Shown one piece after another: positions 1 to 7,183 of a stretch of DNA of 31,837 nt. The DNA is from Rothia sp. (in: high G+C Gram-positive bacteria) (GTDB lineage Bacteria > Actinomycetota > Actinomycetes > Actinomycetales > Micrococcaceae): NCBI RefSeq assembly GCF_015265375.1, contig NZ_JABZXW010000022.1, forward strand, positions 1 to 31,837, in the 5' to 3' direction. Every line of letters starts with the position of its first letter. Position 1 is the stretch's first letter. The translations under genes were made by a program, and so were the position numbers. The notes under the pieces are model-generated. The model ran no database searches. It worked only from the letters and a program-made list of their open reading frames with translations, and was not told the DNA's origin.

Positions 1-138
1 GAGCTCGGCTGGGAGCCGAAGTTCACCGACTTCGAGTCCGGTCTTGCCGACACCATTAAGTGGTACACCGACAACCGCGGCTGGTGGGAGCCCCTGAAGG
101 CTGAGGTTGAGGCGAAGTACGCAAAGGCTGGCCAGTAA
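1..138 (+). CDS. rmlB: dTDP-glucose 4,6-dehydratase, C-terminal end (partial)
   Basis: The window opens inside this gene; 45 codons and the stop are visible. The end reads ELGWEPKFTDFESGL, then DTIKWYTDNRGWWEPLK, which is the typical C-terminal tail of RmlB/RfbB, the NAD-dependent short-chain dehydrogenase/reductase that converts dTDP-glucose to dTDP-4-keto-6-deoxyglucose in dTDP-rhamnose synthesis. The active site and Rossmann motifs lie upstream of the window, so the call rests on the tail plus context. Its TAA stop shares one base with the ATG of the next gene (TAATG), which supports translational coupling with the following two rhamnose-pathway activities. Confidence 0.85.
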   Translation, partial: ELGWEPKFTDFESGLADTIKWYTDNRGWWEPLKAEVEAKYAKAGQ

Positions 139-1562
139 TGACCAAGGAATTGAAGGTTACTGAAACCGAGATTCCCGGCCTGCTCATCATTGACCTGCCG
201 GTTCACGGCGATAACCGCGGCTGGTTCAAGGAAAACTGGCAGCGCGAGAAGATGGTCGCCGCCGGTCTGCCCGACTTCAACCCTGTGCAGAACAATATTT
301 CGTTCAACGCTTCGGTAGGTACCACTCGCGGTATCCACGCCGAGCCGTGGGATAAGTACGTTTCTGTTGCGACCGGTCGTATCTTCGGTGCGTGGGTTGA
401 CCTGCGCGCTGGCGAGTCCTTCGGCAAGGTCGTCACCGTTGAGCTGGGTCCGGACACCGCAATTTTCGTGCCCCGCGGCGTGGGTAACTCCTTCCAGACC
501 CTGGAAGAGAACACCGCCTACACCTACCTGGTGAACGACCACTGGTCGGCGGACGCAGTATCCGGCTACAGCTTCCTGAACCTTGCCGATGAGACCGTCG
601 CAATCGACTGGCCCATCGACCTGGCGAAGGCAGAGCTCTCCGAGAAGGACCGTAACCACCCGCGTCTGAACGAGATCAAGCCCCTGGAAGCCGACCCTAT
701 CCTGATCATTGGCGCGGGCGGTCAGCTCGGCACCGAGCTGGTTCGCCAGCTCACCGAGCAGAACGTACCCTTCCTGGCCGTGGATCGCGACCGCCTCGAC
801 CTGGGCAAGCCCGAGCAGTGGCGCGACGCATTCCGTTGGCGCTCCTTCCGCGCGGTCATCAACGCTGCAGCGTACACCGCAGTGGATCAGGCTGAAACCC
901 CCGAGGGTCGCCGCGACGCCTGGGCAGCTAACGCCCTGGGCGTGAGCGCTCTTGCCTCCATCTGTGAAGAAGCTAACCTGCCGCTGGTTCACGTATCCAC
1001 CGACTACGTCTTTGACGGCTCCCTGCCCCTGGGCGAGGAATACCCGGAGGATTACCCCCTGGCACCGCTGAGCGTCTACGGCGCATCCAAGGCTGCCGGT
1101 GAGGTTGCCGCTGCCGCATGGCGTAAGCACTACACCCTGCGCACCAGCTGGGTTGTGGGCGCCGGCAAGAACTTCGTGGGCACCATGGCATCCCTGGCTG
1201 AGCGCGGCATCGACCCGTCCGTGGTCGCCGACCAGTGGGGCCGCCCGACCTTCACCCAGGACCTGGCAGCTGCTGCCCTGCACCTGCTCTTCTCCGGCGC
1301 TGAATACGGCACCTACAACGTGTCGAACACCGGTGAAGTCATCAACTGGGCCCAGTTCGCCCGCGCGGTGTACGAGGGTACCGGCCACGACCCGGCACGC
1401 GTCAGCGACACCACCACCGAGGCCTACTTCGCCAACGTTGAGCTTTTCGCTCACCGTCCGACGAACTCGGCAATGGACCTGTCCAAGCTGATTGCTGCAG
1501 GCTTCACCCCGCGTGATCACCGCGAGGCGCTTGCCGCCTACTTGGCAGAAATGGGCTCCTAA
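138..1562 (+). CDS. rmlCD: Fused dTDP-4-dehydrorhamnose 3,5-epimerase / reductase (RmlC-RmlD)
   Basis: Cytosolic bifunctional enzyme of 474 residues for the last two steps of dTDP-L-rhamnose synthesis. Residues about 10-175 are the RmlC cupin: TRGIH with the catalytic-type His67, then DKYVSVATG (Lys in the usual place), WVDLRAG and FVPRGVGNSF. Residues about 187-474 are the RmlD short-chain dehydrogenase: nucleotide-binding GAGGQLG (192-198), NAAAYTAVDQAE, HVSTDYVFDG, and the catalytic YGASK with Tyr314 and Lys318. The stretch between the active-site His and Lys in the RmlC half looks about four residues shorter than in stand-alone RmlC. RmlCD fusions are known in Corynebacterineae and Micrococcaceae. 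The start overlaps the rmlB stop by one base, which fixes it. The product probably supplies rhamnose for a wall or capsule polymer. Confidence 0.9.
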   Translation: MTKELKVTETEIPGLLIIDLPVHGDNRGWFKENWQREKMVAAGLPDFNPVQNNISFNASVGTTRGIHAEPWDKYVSVATGRIFGAWVDLRAGESFGKVVTVELGPDTAIFVPRGVGNSFQTLEENTAYTYLVNDHWSADAVSGYSFLNLADETVAIDWPIDLAKAELSEKDRNHPRLNEIKPLEADPILIIGAGGQLGTELVRQLTEQNVPFLAVDRDRLDLGKPEQWRDAFRWRSFRAVINAAAYTAVDQAETPEGRRDAWAANALGVSALASICEEANLPLVHVSTDYVFDGSLPLGEEYPEDYPLAPLSVYGASKAAGEVAAAAWRKHYTLRTSWVVGAGKNFVGTMASLAERGIDPSVVADQWGRPTFTQDLAAAALHLLFSGAEYGTYNVSNTGEVINWAQFARAVYEGTGHDPARVSDTTTEAYFANVELFAHRPTNSAMDLSKLIAAGFTPRDHREALAAYLAEMGS

Positions 1563-1626
1563 TCCTCTAAGGAATTGGCTCTATATCTGCTGACAACAGC
1601 ATAAAAGGCGTGAAAAGCGCCATATC

Positions 1627-1664
1627 ACAGGTTCCCGGCCCTTGAAGAAGAGCCGGGAACCTGT
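1627..1664 (+). terminator. Hairpin after rmlCD
   Basis: A perfect 13-bp inverted repeat (arms 1627-1639 and 1652-1664) encloses a 12-nt loop, about 65 nt after the rmlCD stop. There is no clear T-run after it, so it may be a weak or factor-assisted terminator. The loop and right arm also carry the proposed -35 and the start of the -10 element of the next gene. Confidence 0.55.
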
Positions 1665-1669
1665 ACAAT
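1642..1669 (+). promoter_or_regulatory. Candidate promoter of rplY
   Basis: TTGAAG (1642-1647), a 16-nt spacer and TACAAT (1664-1669) resemble a housekeeping sigma promoter. The predicted start is near 1676, giving a leader of about 130 nt before the rplY ATG. The promoter lies inside the hairpin that ends the rmlCD unit, so terminator and promoter are interleaved. This is inferred from consensus matching only. Confidence 0.5.
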
Positions 1670-1676
1670 ATTGTCT

Positions 1677-1800
1677 TAGCCAAGGCGGTGGAATACACGA
1701 AACGTGTAGGTCCGTAACTGACGGTGGCTGGTTGGAAAGAGATTTCTGGCGCCAGTCCCTATTCCACTTGGCGCATAACTTCTAACCAAGAAAGGGTGGA
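1677..1800 (+). ncRNA. Structured 5' leader of rplY (candidate autoregulatory RNA)
   Basis: Three helices lie in a row. The first is a 6-bp hairpin with an AAA loop (arms 1694-1699 and 1703-1708). The second is a small CCGT/ACGG hairpin (1712-1724). The third is a two-tier element: outer stem 1729-1736 with 1781-1788 (8 bp, one G-U), and inner stem 1749-1756 with 1766-1774 (one bulged T). The element ends just before the purine-rich ribosome-binding region. L25 binds loop E of 5S rRNA, and several ribosomal proteins repress their own mRNA through such leaders. I cannot identify a clear loop E mimic here, so the regulatory role is inference. Confidence 0.4.
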
Positions 1801-1806
1801 CAACTC

Positions 1807-2466
1807 ATGTCAGATACCATCAAAATTTCAGCTACCGTACGTAGCGACTTCGGCAAGGGCTACGCGCGCCGCATCCGCATGGCAGGCGACATCCCCGCCG
1901 TCATCTACGGCCACGGCGAAGAGCCCAAGCACGTAGTACTCCCCGGCCACGCAACCACCCTGGCTGCCCGCGTCCCCAACGCTATCCTCGACCTCGACAT
2001 CGAAGGTGAATCACACCTCGCAATGATCAAGGACATCCAGCGTCACGCAATCCGCCCTGAACTGCAGCACATCGACCTGCTGACCGTTAAGCGCGGCGAG
2101 CGCGTTGAGATTGAGGTTCCTGTACACGTTGAAGGCGAGCCTGCTGTTGGCGCCGTTGCTAACCAGGAAGAAACCGTTCTTCTGGTTGAAGCTGACGCAC
2201 TGAAGGCACCCGAAGCTTTGACCGTGAGCATCGAAGGCCGCGAAGCTGGCGCTCACGTTCTGGCATCAGACGTTGAACTGCCCTCAGGCGTAACCCTGGT
2301 TGCAGACGCTGAACTGCTGATCGTTAACGTTTCTGAGCCCGAGGAACTCGACGTTCCCGAGCCCGGTGAAGAAGGCGAAAACGCACCCGAGGGTGACATC
2401 GTTGAAGCTTCCGAGGAATCAGATCAGGCTGGCGAAGCTCACGACTCAGATAACTCAAAGCACTAG
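1807..2466 (+). CDS. rplY: 50S ribosomal protein L25 / general stress protein Ctc
   Basis: The 219-residue product is the long (CTC/TL5) form of bacterial L25, which binds 5S rRNA in the central protuberance of the large subunit. Residues 1-90 form the 5S-binding barrel, with the typical GKGYARRIRMAGDIPAVIYG and HIDLLTVKRGERVE segments. Residues about 95-185 are the TL5-type C-terminal beta domain (VEIEVPVHVEGE, VLLVEADALK). The last 35 residues are an acidic, Ser/Glu/Asp-rich tail, common in actinobacterial members. The purine run AAGAAAGGGTGGA precedes the ATG. pth follows, as is usual for this pair. It is preceded by its own promoter and a folded leader, which suggests independent or autogenous control. 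Confidence 0.95.
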   Translation: MSDTIKISATVRSDFGKGYARRIRMAGDIPAVIYGHGEEPKHVVLPGHATTLAARVPNAILDLDIEGESHLAMIKDIQRHAIRPELQHIDLLTVKRGERVEIEVPVHVEGEPAVGAVANQEETVLLVEADALKAPEALTVSIEGREAGAHVLASDVELPSGVTLVADAELLIVNVSEPEELDVPEPGEEGENAPEGDIVEASEESDQAGEAHDSDNSKH

Positions 2467-2502
2467 ACCGCGCCCTGCGCCTAGCGCAACAATGATTTGT
2501 GG

Positions 2503-2544
2503 ATGGCCCGCCGCTACCTCTCTTCTGAGGTGGTAGCGGGCCAT
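2503..2544 (+). terminator. Hairpin between rplY and pth
   Basis: Nine paired bases from 2503-2511 with 2536-2544 continue, after a 3-nt bulge, through TACC/GGTA. An alternative pairing of CCGCTACC with GGTAGCGG is also possible. It lies 36 nt after the rplY stop and has no strong T-run, so it may attenuate read-through into pth rather than end transcription completely. Confidence 0.5.
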
Positions 2545-2612
2545 ACTCATAGAATGGTGTAGTCCATGAATTTTCTAAAAACCTTTTACAGCGCCGTGGA
2601 AAGGGCGAAGAT

Positions 2613-3200
2613 ATGTCTGATGCGTGGCTCATTGTTGGTCTGGGGAACCCGGGCCCGGAGTACGAGAAAACCCGCCATAACATCGGCCAGATGGTGGTTG
2701 ATGAACTGGCGCGTGAAGTAGGCGGTGGCTTCAAGAAGCACGGACGCGCGCGCGCCCAGGTGCTGGAAGGACGTTTGGGTATAGGCGGACCCAAGGTAGT
2801 GCTGGCCAAGCCCCTGACCTATATGAACACCTCGGGCGGCCCGGTATCGGCTCTAGCCCAGTTCTACGGTATCGACCCCGACCACATTATCGTTGTCCAC
2901 GATGAACTCGATATCCCCTTCGACACCATTAAGCTCAAGATCGGTGGGGGAGAGGGCGGCCACAACGGTCTGCGCGATATTACCAAGGCGCTGGGCACCA
3001 AGGACTACTACCGTGTGCGCACCGGCATCGGCCGACCTCCCGGACGCATGGACACCGCAGACTTCGTGCTCAAGCCCTTCAGCAGTACCGAGGCGAAGGA
3101 TCTGCCCTTCCTCATCTCGAACGCGGCGGATGCAACCATGATGCTCGTGAAGGAAGGCCTGCTGGCAACCCAGCAGCGCTACCACGGCGCAGGCTCCTAG
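2613..3200 (+). CDS. pth: Peptidyl-tRNA hydrolase
   Basis: The 195-residue cytosolic enzyme hydrolyses the ester bond of peptidyl-tRNAs released prematurely from ribosomes and so recycles tRNA. The family signatures are complete: LIVGLGNPGPEYEKTRHNIG near the N terminus, containing the conserved Asn and the catalytic His of the TRHN motif, then KPLTYMNTSGGPV, VVHDELDIPF, and GGGEGGHNGLRDI with the second conserved Asn/His region. Length is normal for the family. An AAGGG-type ribosome site lies about 10 nt before the ATG. The rplY-pth order is widespread, linking ribosome assembly and tRNA rescue. No unusual residue was seen. Confidence 0.95.
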   Translation: MSDAWLIVGLGNPGPEYEKTRHNIGQMVVDELAREVGGGFKKHGRARAQVLEGRLGIGGPKVVLAKPLTYMNTSGGPVSALAQFYGIDPDHIIVVHDELDIPFDTIKLKIGGGEGGHNGLRDITKALGTKDYYRVRTGIGRPPGRMDTADFVLKPFSSTEAKDLPFLISNAADATMMLVKEGLLATQQRYHGAGS

Positions 3201-3324
3201 CGCATGACCCGTGCCGGGCAAGCACTGAACCGGAGCAACGCATGATTCGGGTCGAGGTGTGAACTAGGCTCTACCTAACTATGCAAGCGCCCGGCGAGAG
3301 AATAAGCTAGAAAAGAATGACGTT

Positions 3325-3382
3325 ATACGCTCCACGACGGGAAAATACCCGACCCGTGGAGCGTATGAGCGAGAGAAGAAGG
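3325..3382 (+). promoter_or_regulatory. Strong leader hairpin and ribosome-binding site before sufS
   Basis: A perfect 12-bp stem (3325-3336 with 3355-3366) is topped by a second CGGG/CCCG helix (3338-3341 with 3348-3351). It sits 21 nt before the sufS start. The ribosome site AGAAGG follows immediately at about 3377-3382. The hairpin could end transcription from pth or sit inside the sufS mRNA leader; no T-run follows it, which favours the second reading. Confidence 0.5.
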
Positions 3383-3387
3383 TACCC

Positions 3388-4686
3388 GTGGCTGAATACT
3401 CCACCTCCGCCAACACCCCGCTGAGCGACGACATCGTACGCCAGCTTCGCCAGGACTTCCCGATCCTCAATACCGAGGTCAACGGGCATCCCTTGGTCTA
3501 CCTGGATTCGGGGGCGACCAGCCAAAAACCCCTTCAGGTGCTCGACGCTGAACGCGACTTCTACCTGCACGCTAACTCCGCCGTGCACCGCGGTGCTCAC
3601 ACCCTCGCGGTCGAAGCAACCGACCTGTTTGAGGATGCGCGCATTACCGTCGCGAACTTTGTTGGTGCCACTGACGAAGAGATCGTGTGGACCTCCAACG
3701 CAACCGAGGCACTGAACCTGGTGGCTTACTCTATTGGCAACGCCTCGCAGGGTATTGGCGGTCCCGCCGCTGAGCGTTTCGCGCTGGGCCCCGGCGATGA
3801 AATCGTCACCACCGAGATTGAGCACCACGCGAACCTCATTCCCTGGCAGATTCTTGCCCAGCGTACCGGCGCAACCCTGCGCCACATTCCCTCCACCGAG
3901 GACGGTCAGCTCGACTACGAAGCTGCCGAGGGCATCATCAACGAGAAGACCCGCATCGTGGCGTTCACCCACGTTTCGAACGTGACCGGCGCGATTACCG
4001 ACGTGCCCCGCATGGTCGCCATGGCTCGTAAGCACGGCGCTCTCGTTGTGCTGGATGCCTGCCAGTCCGTGCCGCACATGCCCGTAGACTTCCACGCCCT
4101 GGACGTCGACTTTGCGGCGTTCTCCGGCCACAAGATGCTGGCACCCACCGGTATCGGTGCCCTCTACGGCCGTGCGGAACTGCTTGAGGCTCTGCCACCC
4201 TTCCTGACCGGTGGCTCCATGATTACCCGCGTGGGTCTGCAGGACGCCGAGTACATGCCCGCCCCCATTAAGTTTGAGGCGGGTACCCAGCGCGTCTCCC
4301 AGGCGGTAGCTTTCGCCGCCGCTGTGCGCTACCTGCAGCACCTGGGTATGGAGAATGTTGAGGCCTGGGAGCACGAACTGGGCGCTCGCCTGGTTGAGGG
4401 TGTTCAGAAGATTGAAGGCGTGCGTCTGCTCGGCCCCGCCGACCCCTCCAAGCGTGCTGGCTTGGTAGCCCTCGCAATCGACGGCGTGCACCCGCACGAT
4501 GTGGGGCAGCTGCTCGATACTCGGGGCATCGCCGTGCGCGTGGGCCACCACTGCGCCCAGCCGTTGCACCGCTGCGCCGGCGTGACTGCCTCGACCCGTG
4601 CATCCACCTACATCTACAACACCACCGAAGACGTGGACGCTTTCCTGAAGGCGCTTGCTGAGGTGCGCCCCTACTTCGGCTTCTAA
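3388..4686 (+). CDS. sufS: Cysteine desulfurase, SufS family
   Basis: This PLP-dependent enzyme of 432 residues takes sulfur from cysteine and passes it as persulfide to SufU for Fe-S cluster assembly. Visible features are YLDSGATSQKP near residue 33, the HRGAHTLA segment, TEIEHHANLIPWQ, the PLP-anchoring Lys249 in FSGHKMLAPTG, and the catalytic Cys389 in RVGHHCAQPLHRC. These match group II (SufS/CsdA) desulfurases. The start is GTG; an upstream ATG at 3365 is out of frame, and AGAAGG sits at the right distance from the GTG. sufU follows after 67 bp, so the two are likely co-transcribed. The scaffold genes sufB, sufC and sufD, usually adjacent in Actinobacteria, are not in this window. Confidence 0.95.
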   Translation: MAEYSTSANTPLSDDIVRQLRQDFPILNTEVNGHPLVYLDSGATSQKPLQVLDAERDFYLHANSAVHRGAHTLAVEATDLFEDARITVANFVGATDEEIVWTSNATEALNLVAYSIGNASQGIGGPAAERFALGPGDEIVTTEIEHHANLIPWQILAQRTGATLRHIPSTEDGQLDYEAAEGIINEKTRIVAFTHVSNVTGAITDVPRMVAMARKHGALVVLDACQSVPHMPVDFHALDVDFAAFSGHKMLAPTGIGALYGRAELLEALPPFLTGGSMITRVGLQDAEYMPAPIKFEAGTQRVSQAVAFAAAVRYLQHLGMENVEAWEHELGARLVEGVQKIEGVRLLGPADPSKRAGLVALAIDGVHPHDVGQLLDTRGIAVRVGHHCAQPLHRCAGVTASTRASTYIYNTTEDVDAFLKALAEVRPYFGF

Positions 4687-4753
4687 ACGTAGATGCGTTA
4701 GACGCTAGCGCCCCAAATTTTTCAGACAGACCAACTGACGGAAGAAGAACACC

Positions 4754-5224
4754 GTGTCTCTTGAATCCCTGTACCAGGAAATTATTCTGGAGCATTCCAA
4801 GCAGCGTAGCGGCGAGCACCTCGTAGAGGTACCCGCCGGTCACGCAAGCGCCGATAACCACCAGTACAACCCCACCTGCGGTGACGAAATCAACCTGCGC
4901 GTGGTGCTCTCTGACGAGCTGAAGGATGGCGAGAAGACCATCGAGTCAATCTCTTGGGAAGGCGACGGTTGCTCCATTTCGATGGCTGCCGCTTCTGTGC
5001 TTTCTGAGATGGCTCCCGGTATGACTATCTCCGAGCTGCAGAGCCACGTGGATGCGTTCCGTGAGATGCTACGCTCGCGTGGCAAGGTGACTCTGGACGA
5101 AGAGGAGTACGGCGACATGGCGGCATTCTCTGGCGTTTCGAAGTTCATGGCGCGCGTGAAGTGCGCAATGCTCTCGTGGGTTGCTGTTGAAGAAGCTACC
5201 AAGGAAGCAGCAGCCAAGAACTAG
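4754..5224 (+). CDS. sufU: Fe-S assembly sulfur acceptor SufU
   Basis: The 156-residue IscU-like protein receives persulfide sulfur from SufS. In Gram-positives it acts as a zinc-dependent sulfurtransferase rather than a scaffold. The expected zinc ligands are present: Cys42 and Asp44 in NPTCGDE, Cys73 in GDGCSISMAAAS, and Cys137 in RVKCAMLSW. The insertion between the second and third Cys typical of SufU, as opposed to IscU, is also present. Translation starts at GTG, preceded by GGAAGAAG. It follows sufS in the same direction and is closed by a very strong hairpin at 5442-5481. No sufT or other Fe-S gene follows. Confidence 0.93.
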   Translation: MSLESLYQEIILEHSKQRSGEHLVEVPAGHASADNHQYNPTCGDEINLRVVLSDELKDGEKTIESISWEGDGCSISMAAASVLSEMAPGMTISELQSHVDAFREMLRSRGKVTLDEEEYGDMAAFSGVSKFMARVKCAMLSWVAVEEATKEAAAKN

Positions 5225-5753
5225 TTCTTTGCTGGGAAAGCAGTCTGAAACGGCGGGGGAGTAGCTAGTATTTGAACGCCAACCGAAAATACCGAATGGC
5301 TACTGAACCTAAAATATTGCACGAGAGCGTAAGCATATGCGGTCAAAGCATGTAGAAAATACTGGCTAAAACTCTTCGCTAAAACCTCGTAGATAATTGT
5401 TTATCTATATAAGCTTTCTTTGATTTCAAGCGACGTATAGAAAATATGAGGCGGATACTACACTGTATCCGCCTCATATTTATATCTTTCCCTTTTTCCT
5501 CTAAAAAGGTGACTGGTAAAATAAAAGGACGAAGGGCGCCCAACCAGCACCCTCGAGAAACTCTTTTCGGACCCGCATACTCTGGGACGACAGAGAGAAG
5601 AAATAGGGCAATAATAAGAAAATATTTTCTCAATATTGCACATTCTTCACTTATTCTTAGGCTCTCACCCCAGACTGCGGATATGTTTCTCACCCTCCGG
5701 TACCTCAACCACACCGGAATACCCATCGCCGCTACCAACCACAAGGAAGCCCC
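5225..5753. other. Gene-free gap between sufU and the cytidylyltransferase
   Basis: This 529-bp stretch is AT-rich relative to its neighbours and holds no convincing gene on either strand. It contains the 17-bp terminator at 5442-5481, a small AGATA/TATCT hairpin near 5390-5408, a short repeated GCTAAAAC, and an AT-rich tract around 5610-5640. The promoter of the downstream gene should lie in 5482-5740, but I find no clear -35/-10 pair. Confidence 0.5.
5442..5481 (+). terminator. Rho-independent terminator of the suf unit, probably bidirectional
   Basis: A perfect 17-bp stem (5442-5458 with 5465-5481) has a 6-nt loop. The + strand continues into a pyrimidine/T-rich tract and the left flank is A-rich, so it should work in both directions. 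It is the strongest hairpin in this part of the window. Confidence 0.85.
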
Positions 5754-6251
5754 ATGATTATTGGCTACGCCGCAGGCGCCTACGACCTTTTCCACTACGG
5801 CCACCTCGAGATTCTCCGCAAGGCCAAGGAAAACTGCGACTACCTCATTGCAGGCGTTGTGCACGATGACGTCCTGGAAGTGACCAAGGGCCGCCGTCCC
5901 GTCATCCCCATCGAAGAGCGTGCCGCTATCGTCAGCCACATCGACTACGTGGACGAAGTGCACGTCGAAACCACCCCCGACAAACTCGAAACCTGGAAGC
6001 AGAAGCCCTTCAACGTCTTCTTCAAGGGCGATGACTGGAAGGGCACCGACAAGGGCAACGCCCTCGAAGCACGCTTCGCAGAGGTCGGCGTGGAAGTACA
6101 CTACTTCCCCTACACCGAGCACACCTCCAGCACCAAGCTGCGCAAGGTTGTTGACCTGCTCGAAGCAGAGCACGACCTGCGTGTAGAGATGCGCCGTTTC
6201 GCTGAGCTACTCGGCGAGCGCGAGTATTCCGAGGCGATTGTCGCTTCCTAA
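5754..6251 (+). CDS. Glycerol-3-phosphate cytidylyltransferase-like nucleotidyltransferase (TagD family)
   Basis: The 165-residue cytosolic enzyme belongs to the TagD/cytidylyltransferase family, which makes CDP-alcohols such as CDP-glycerol from CTP and an alcohol phosphate. The signature GAYDLFHYGH includes the nucleotide-binding HxGH (His14-His17). KGRRPVIPIEERAAIV and the KGDDWKGT loop follow, and HTSSTKLR (123-130) stands in the place of the RTEGISTT motif. It is longer than B. subtilis TagD (129 residues) by a C-terminal helical extension. AAGGA precedes the ATG. It stands alone between two terminators, next to but convergent with a polysaccharide locus that includes a CDP-alcohol phosphotransferase. 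The alcohol substrate cannot be told from sequence. Confidence 0.8.
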   Translation: MIIGYAAGAYDLFHYGHLEILRKAKENCDYLIAGVVHDDVLEVTKGRRPVIPIEERAAIVSHIDYVDEVHVETTPDKLETWKQKPFNVFFKGDDWKGTDKGNALEARFAEVGVEVHYFPYTEHTSSTKLRKVVDLLEAEHDLRVEMRRFAELLGEREYSEAIVAS

Positions 6252-6294
6252 CGCTGTCACATCCTAACGTGCATAAGTCCTTATTAGGGCGCTA

Positions 6295-6327
6295 GAGCTC
6301 TAGAGACCCAGAGCTCATAGAGACCCA
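6295..6327. repeat. Short imperfect tandem repeat
   Basis: Two copies of GAGCTC(A)TAGAGACCCA lie head to tail (6295-6310 and 6311-6327), differing by one inserted A. They lie just before the terminator that separates two convergent genes. No function is evident. Confidence 0.6.
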
Positions 6328-6334
6328 TAAAGAA

Positions 6335-6376
6335 CAGAGGATCCCCGCCGTAATTACTTACGACGGGGATCCTCTG
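6335..6376. terminator. Bidirectional terminator between convergent genes
   Basis: The arms 6335-6353 and 6358-6376 pair over 19 positions with a single C-A mismatch and a 4-nt loop. The hairpin lies between the ends of the + strand cytidylyltransferase gene and the - strand DUF2505 gene, as expected for a shared terminator. Confidence 0.8.
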
Positions 6377-6435
6377 CATATCGGCGTATCTAGCCGTATA
6401 TCAGCTACACCTCCAAAGGCGAGCGTTTATAAGCT

Positions 6436-6933
6436 TTAGCGCTGTGCCAGCCACTTCTCAGCGGAGGTGCCCAGAACCTTCAGCACACGGCCAACCTGCG
6501 GCTCAGCAGCGGCAGCAATCTTCTTGCCCACCAGCGGGATGGAGCAGGAAACCTCACCGTTGACGTCCAGGCGGGTCTTGTCACCCTCGGGAATCAGGTG
6601 CTGGGTAGCCTGAGCGGACACGGGTACGCCGTTGACCTTCACCTCGGTGGAGACGGTGCGTGCACCATCAGCTGCCGGTGCGCTCACGGTGTCCACCTGG
6701 GTCATGGAGACGCCGCTACCGACGAACTTACGAGCGATGTCCGGTACGCGATCAGCGGGCACGGTGCGCTCGGTGGTTGCGGTGAACTCAGCGGAGGTGT
6801 CACCGGAAACGGAGAAGCTGTTGAACTCAACGCCAACCTCGGAGCAGACGAAGCGTGCGAAGTCCTCGCTGGAGAACGCCTCGATAACCTGCTCAACGCT
6901 TGCGTTGATAACGGTCGATTCCTGAACTGTCAT
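6436..6933 (-). CDS. DUF2505 family protein
   Basis: The 165-residue protein has no signal peptide or membrane segment. The sequence matches what I know of the actinobacterial DUF2505 family, a START/SRPBCC-like fold of unknown function: an N-terminal VIEAFSSEDFARF helix after a short strand, an alternating beta-rich centre (AEFTATTERTVPADRVP, STEVKVNGVPVSAQATQ), and a C-terminal helix ending in KVLGTSAEKWLAQR. Such folds bind small hydrophobic ligands, but no ligand can be proposed here. AAAGGAAC precedes the ATG. It is the last - strand gene before the convergent terminator and is separated from the glycosyltransferase gene upstream by a terminator, so it is probably independent of the polysaccharide locus. 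Confidence 0.8.
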   Translation of the reverse strand: MTVQESTVINASVEQVIEAFSSEDFARFVCSEVGVEFNSFSVSGDTSAEFTATTERTVPADRVPDIARKFVGSGVSMTQVDTVSAPAADGARTVSTEVKVNGVPVSAQATQHLIPEGDKTRLDVNGEVSCSIPLVGKKIAAAAEPQVGRVLKVLGTSAEKWLAQR

Positions 6934-6953
6934 AATTGTTCCTTTCGTAGTGC

Positions 6954-7006
6954 GCGAAAACCCCGCGCATTATCCCTTACTAAGGATACGGTGCGCGGGG
7001 TTTCGC
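6954..7006 (-). promoter_or_regulatory. Two-tier hairpin in the DUF2505 upstream region
   Basis: The outer stem has 12 bp (6958-6969 with 6992-7003), extendable past one bulged A. An inner TATCC/GGATA helix lies at 6971-6975 with 6984-6988. On the - strand it ends about 20 nt before the DUF2505 start and is followed by TTTT. It could be a leader element or a second terminator for the upstream gene. Confidence 0.45.
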
Positions 7007-7111
7007 AACCAATGTAAAGACGCGAATCAACCTGAGAATATGCCGTGAACAAGGGAAAACGTTCGCAGCCTCTCACAGGGTGGTTGGAGGATTCGCATGC
7101 CGGTCTAAAAA

Positions 7112-7143
7112 TGTGGGAAGCATCCGGTAGGGCGCCTCCCACA
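7112..7143 (-). terminator. Terminator of the Alg13-like gene
   Basis: On the - strand a 7-bp stem (7143-7137 with 7118-7112) is followed directly by TTTTT, about 40 nt after the stop of the glycosyltransferase gene. A GCATCC/GGATGC pairing (7120-7125 with 7155-7160) offers an alternative fold. Confidence 0.6.
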
Positions 7144-7183
7144 CCGCATCATGGGGATGCTGAGCTTAGAAAGCAAGAAAACC

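Noticed and set aside
5379..6173. 264-codon - strand frame over the cytidylyltransferase gene
   Set aside because: It runs through the terminator hairpin and opposite a gene with complete catalytic motifs.
6295..6327. Short tandem repeat as an attachment site
   Set aside because: Only two 16-17 bp copies side by side, with no integrase or mobile cargo nearby.
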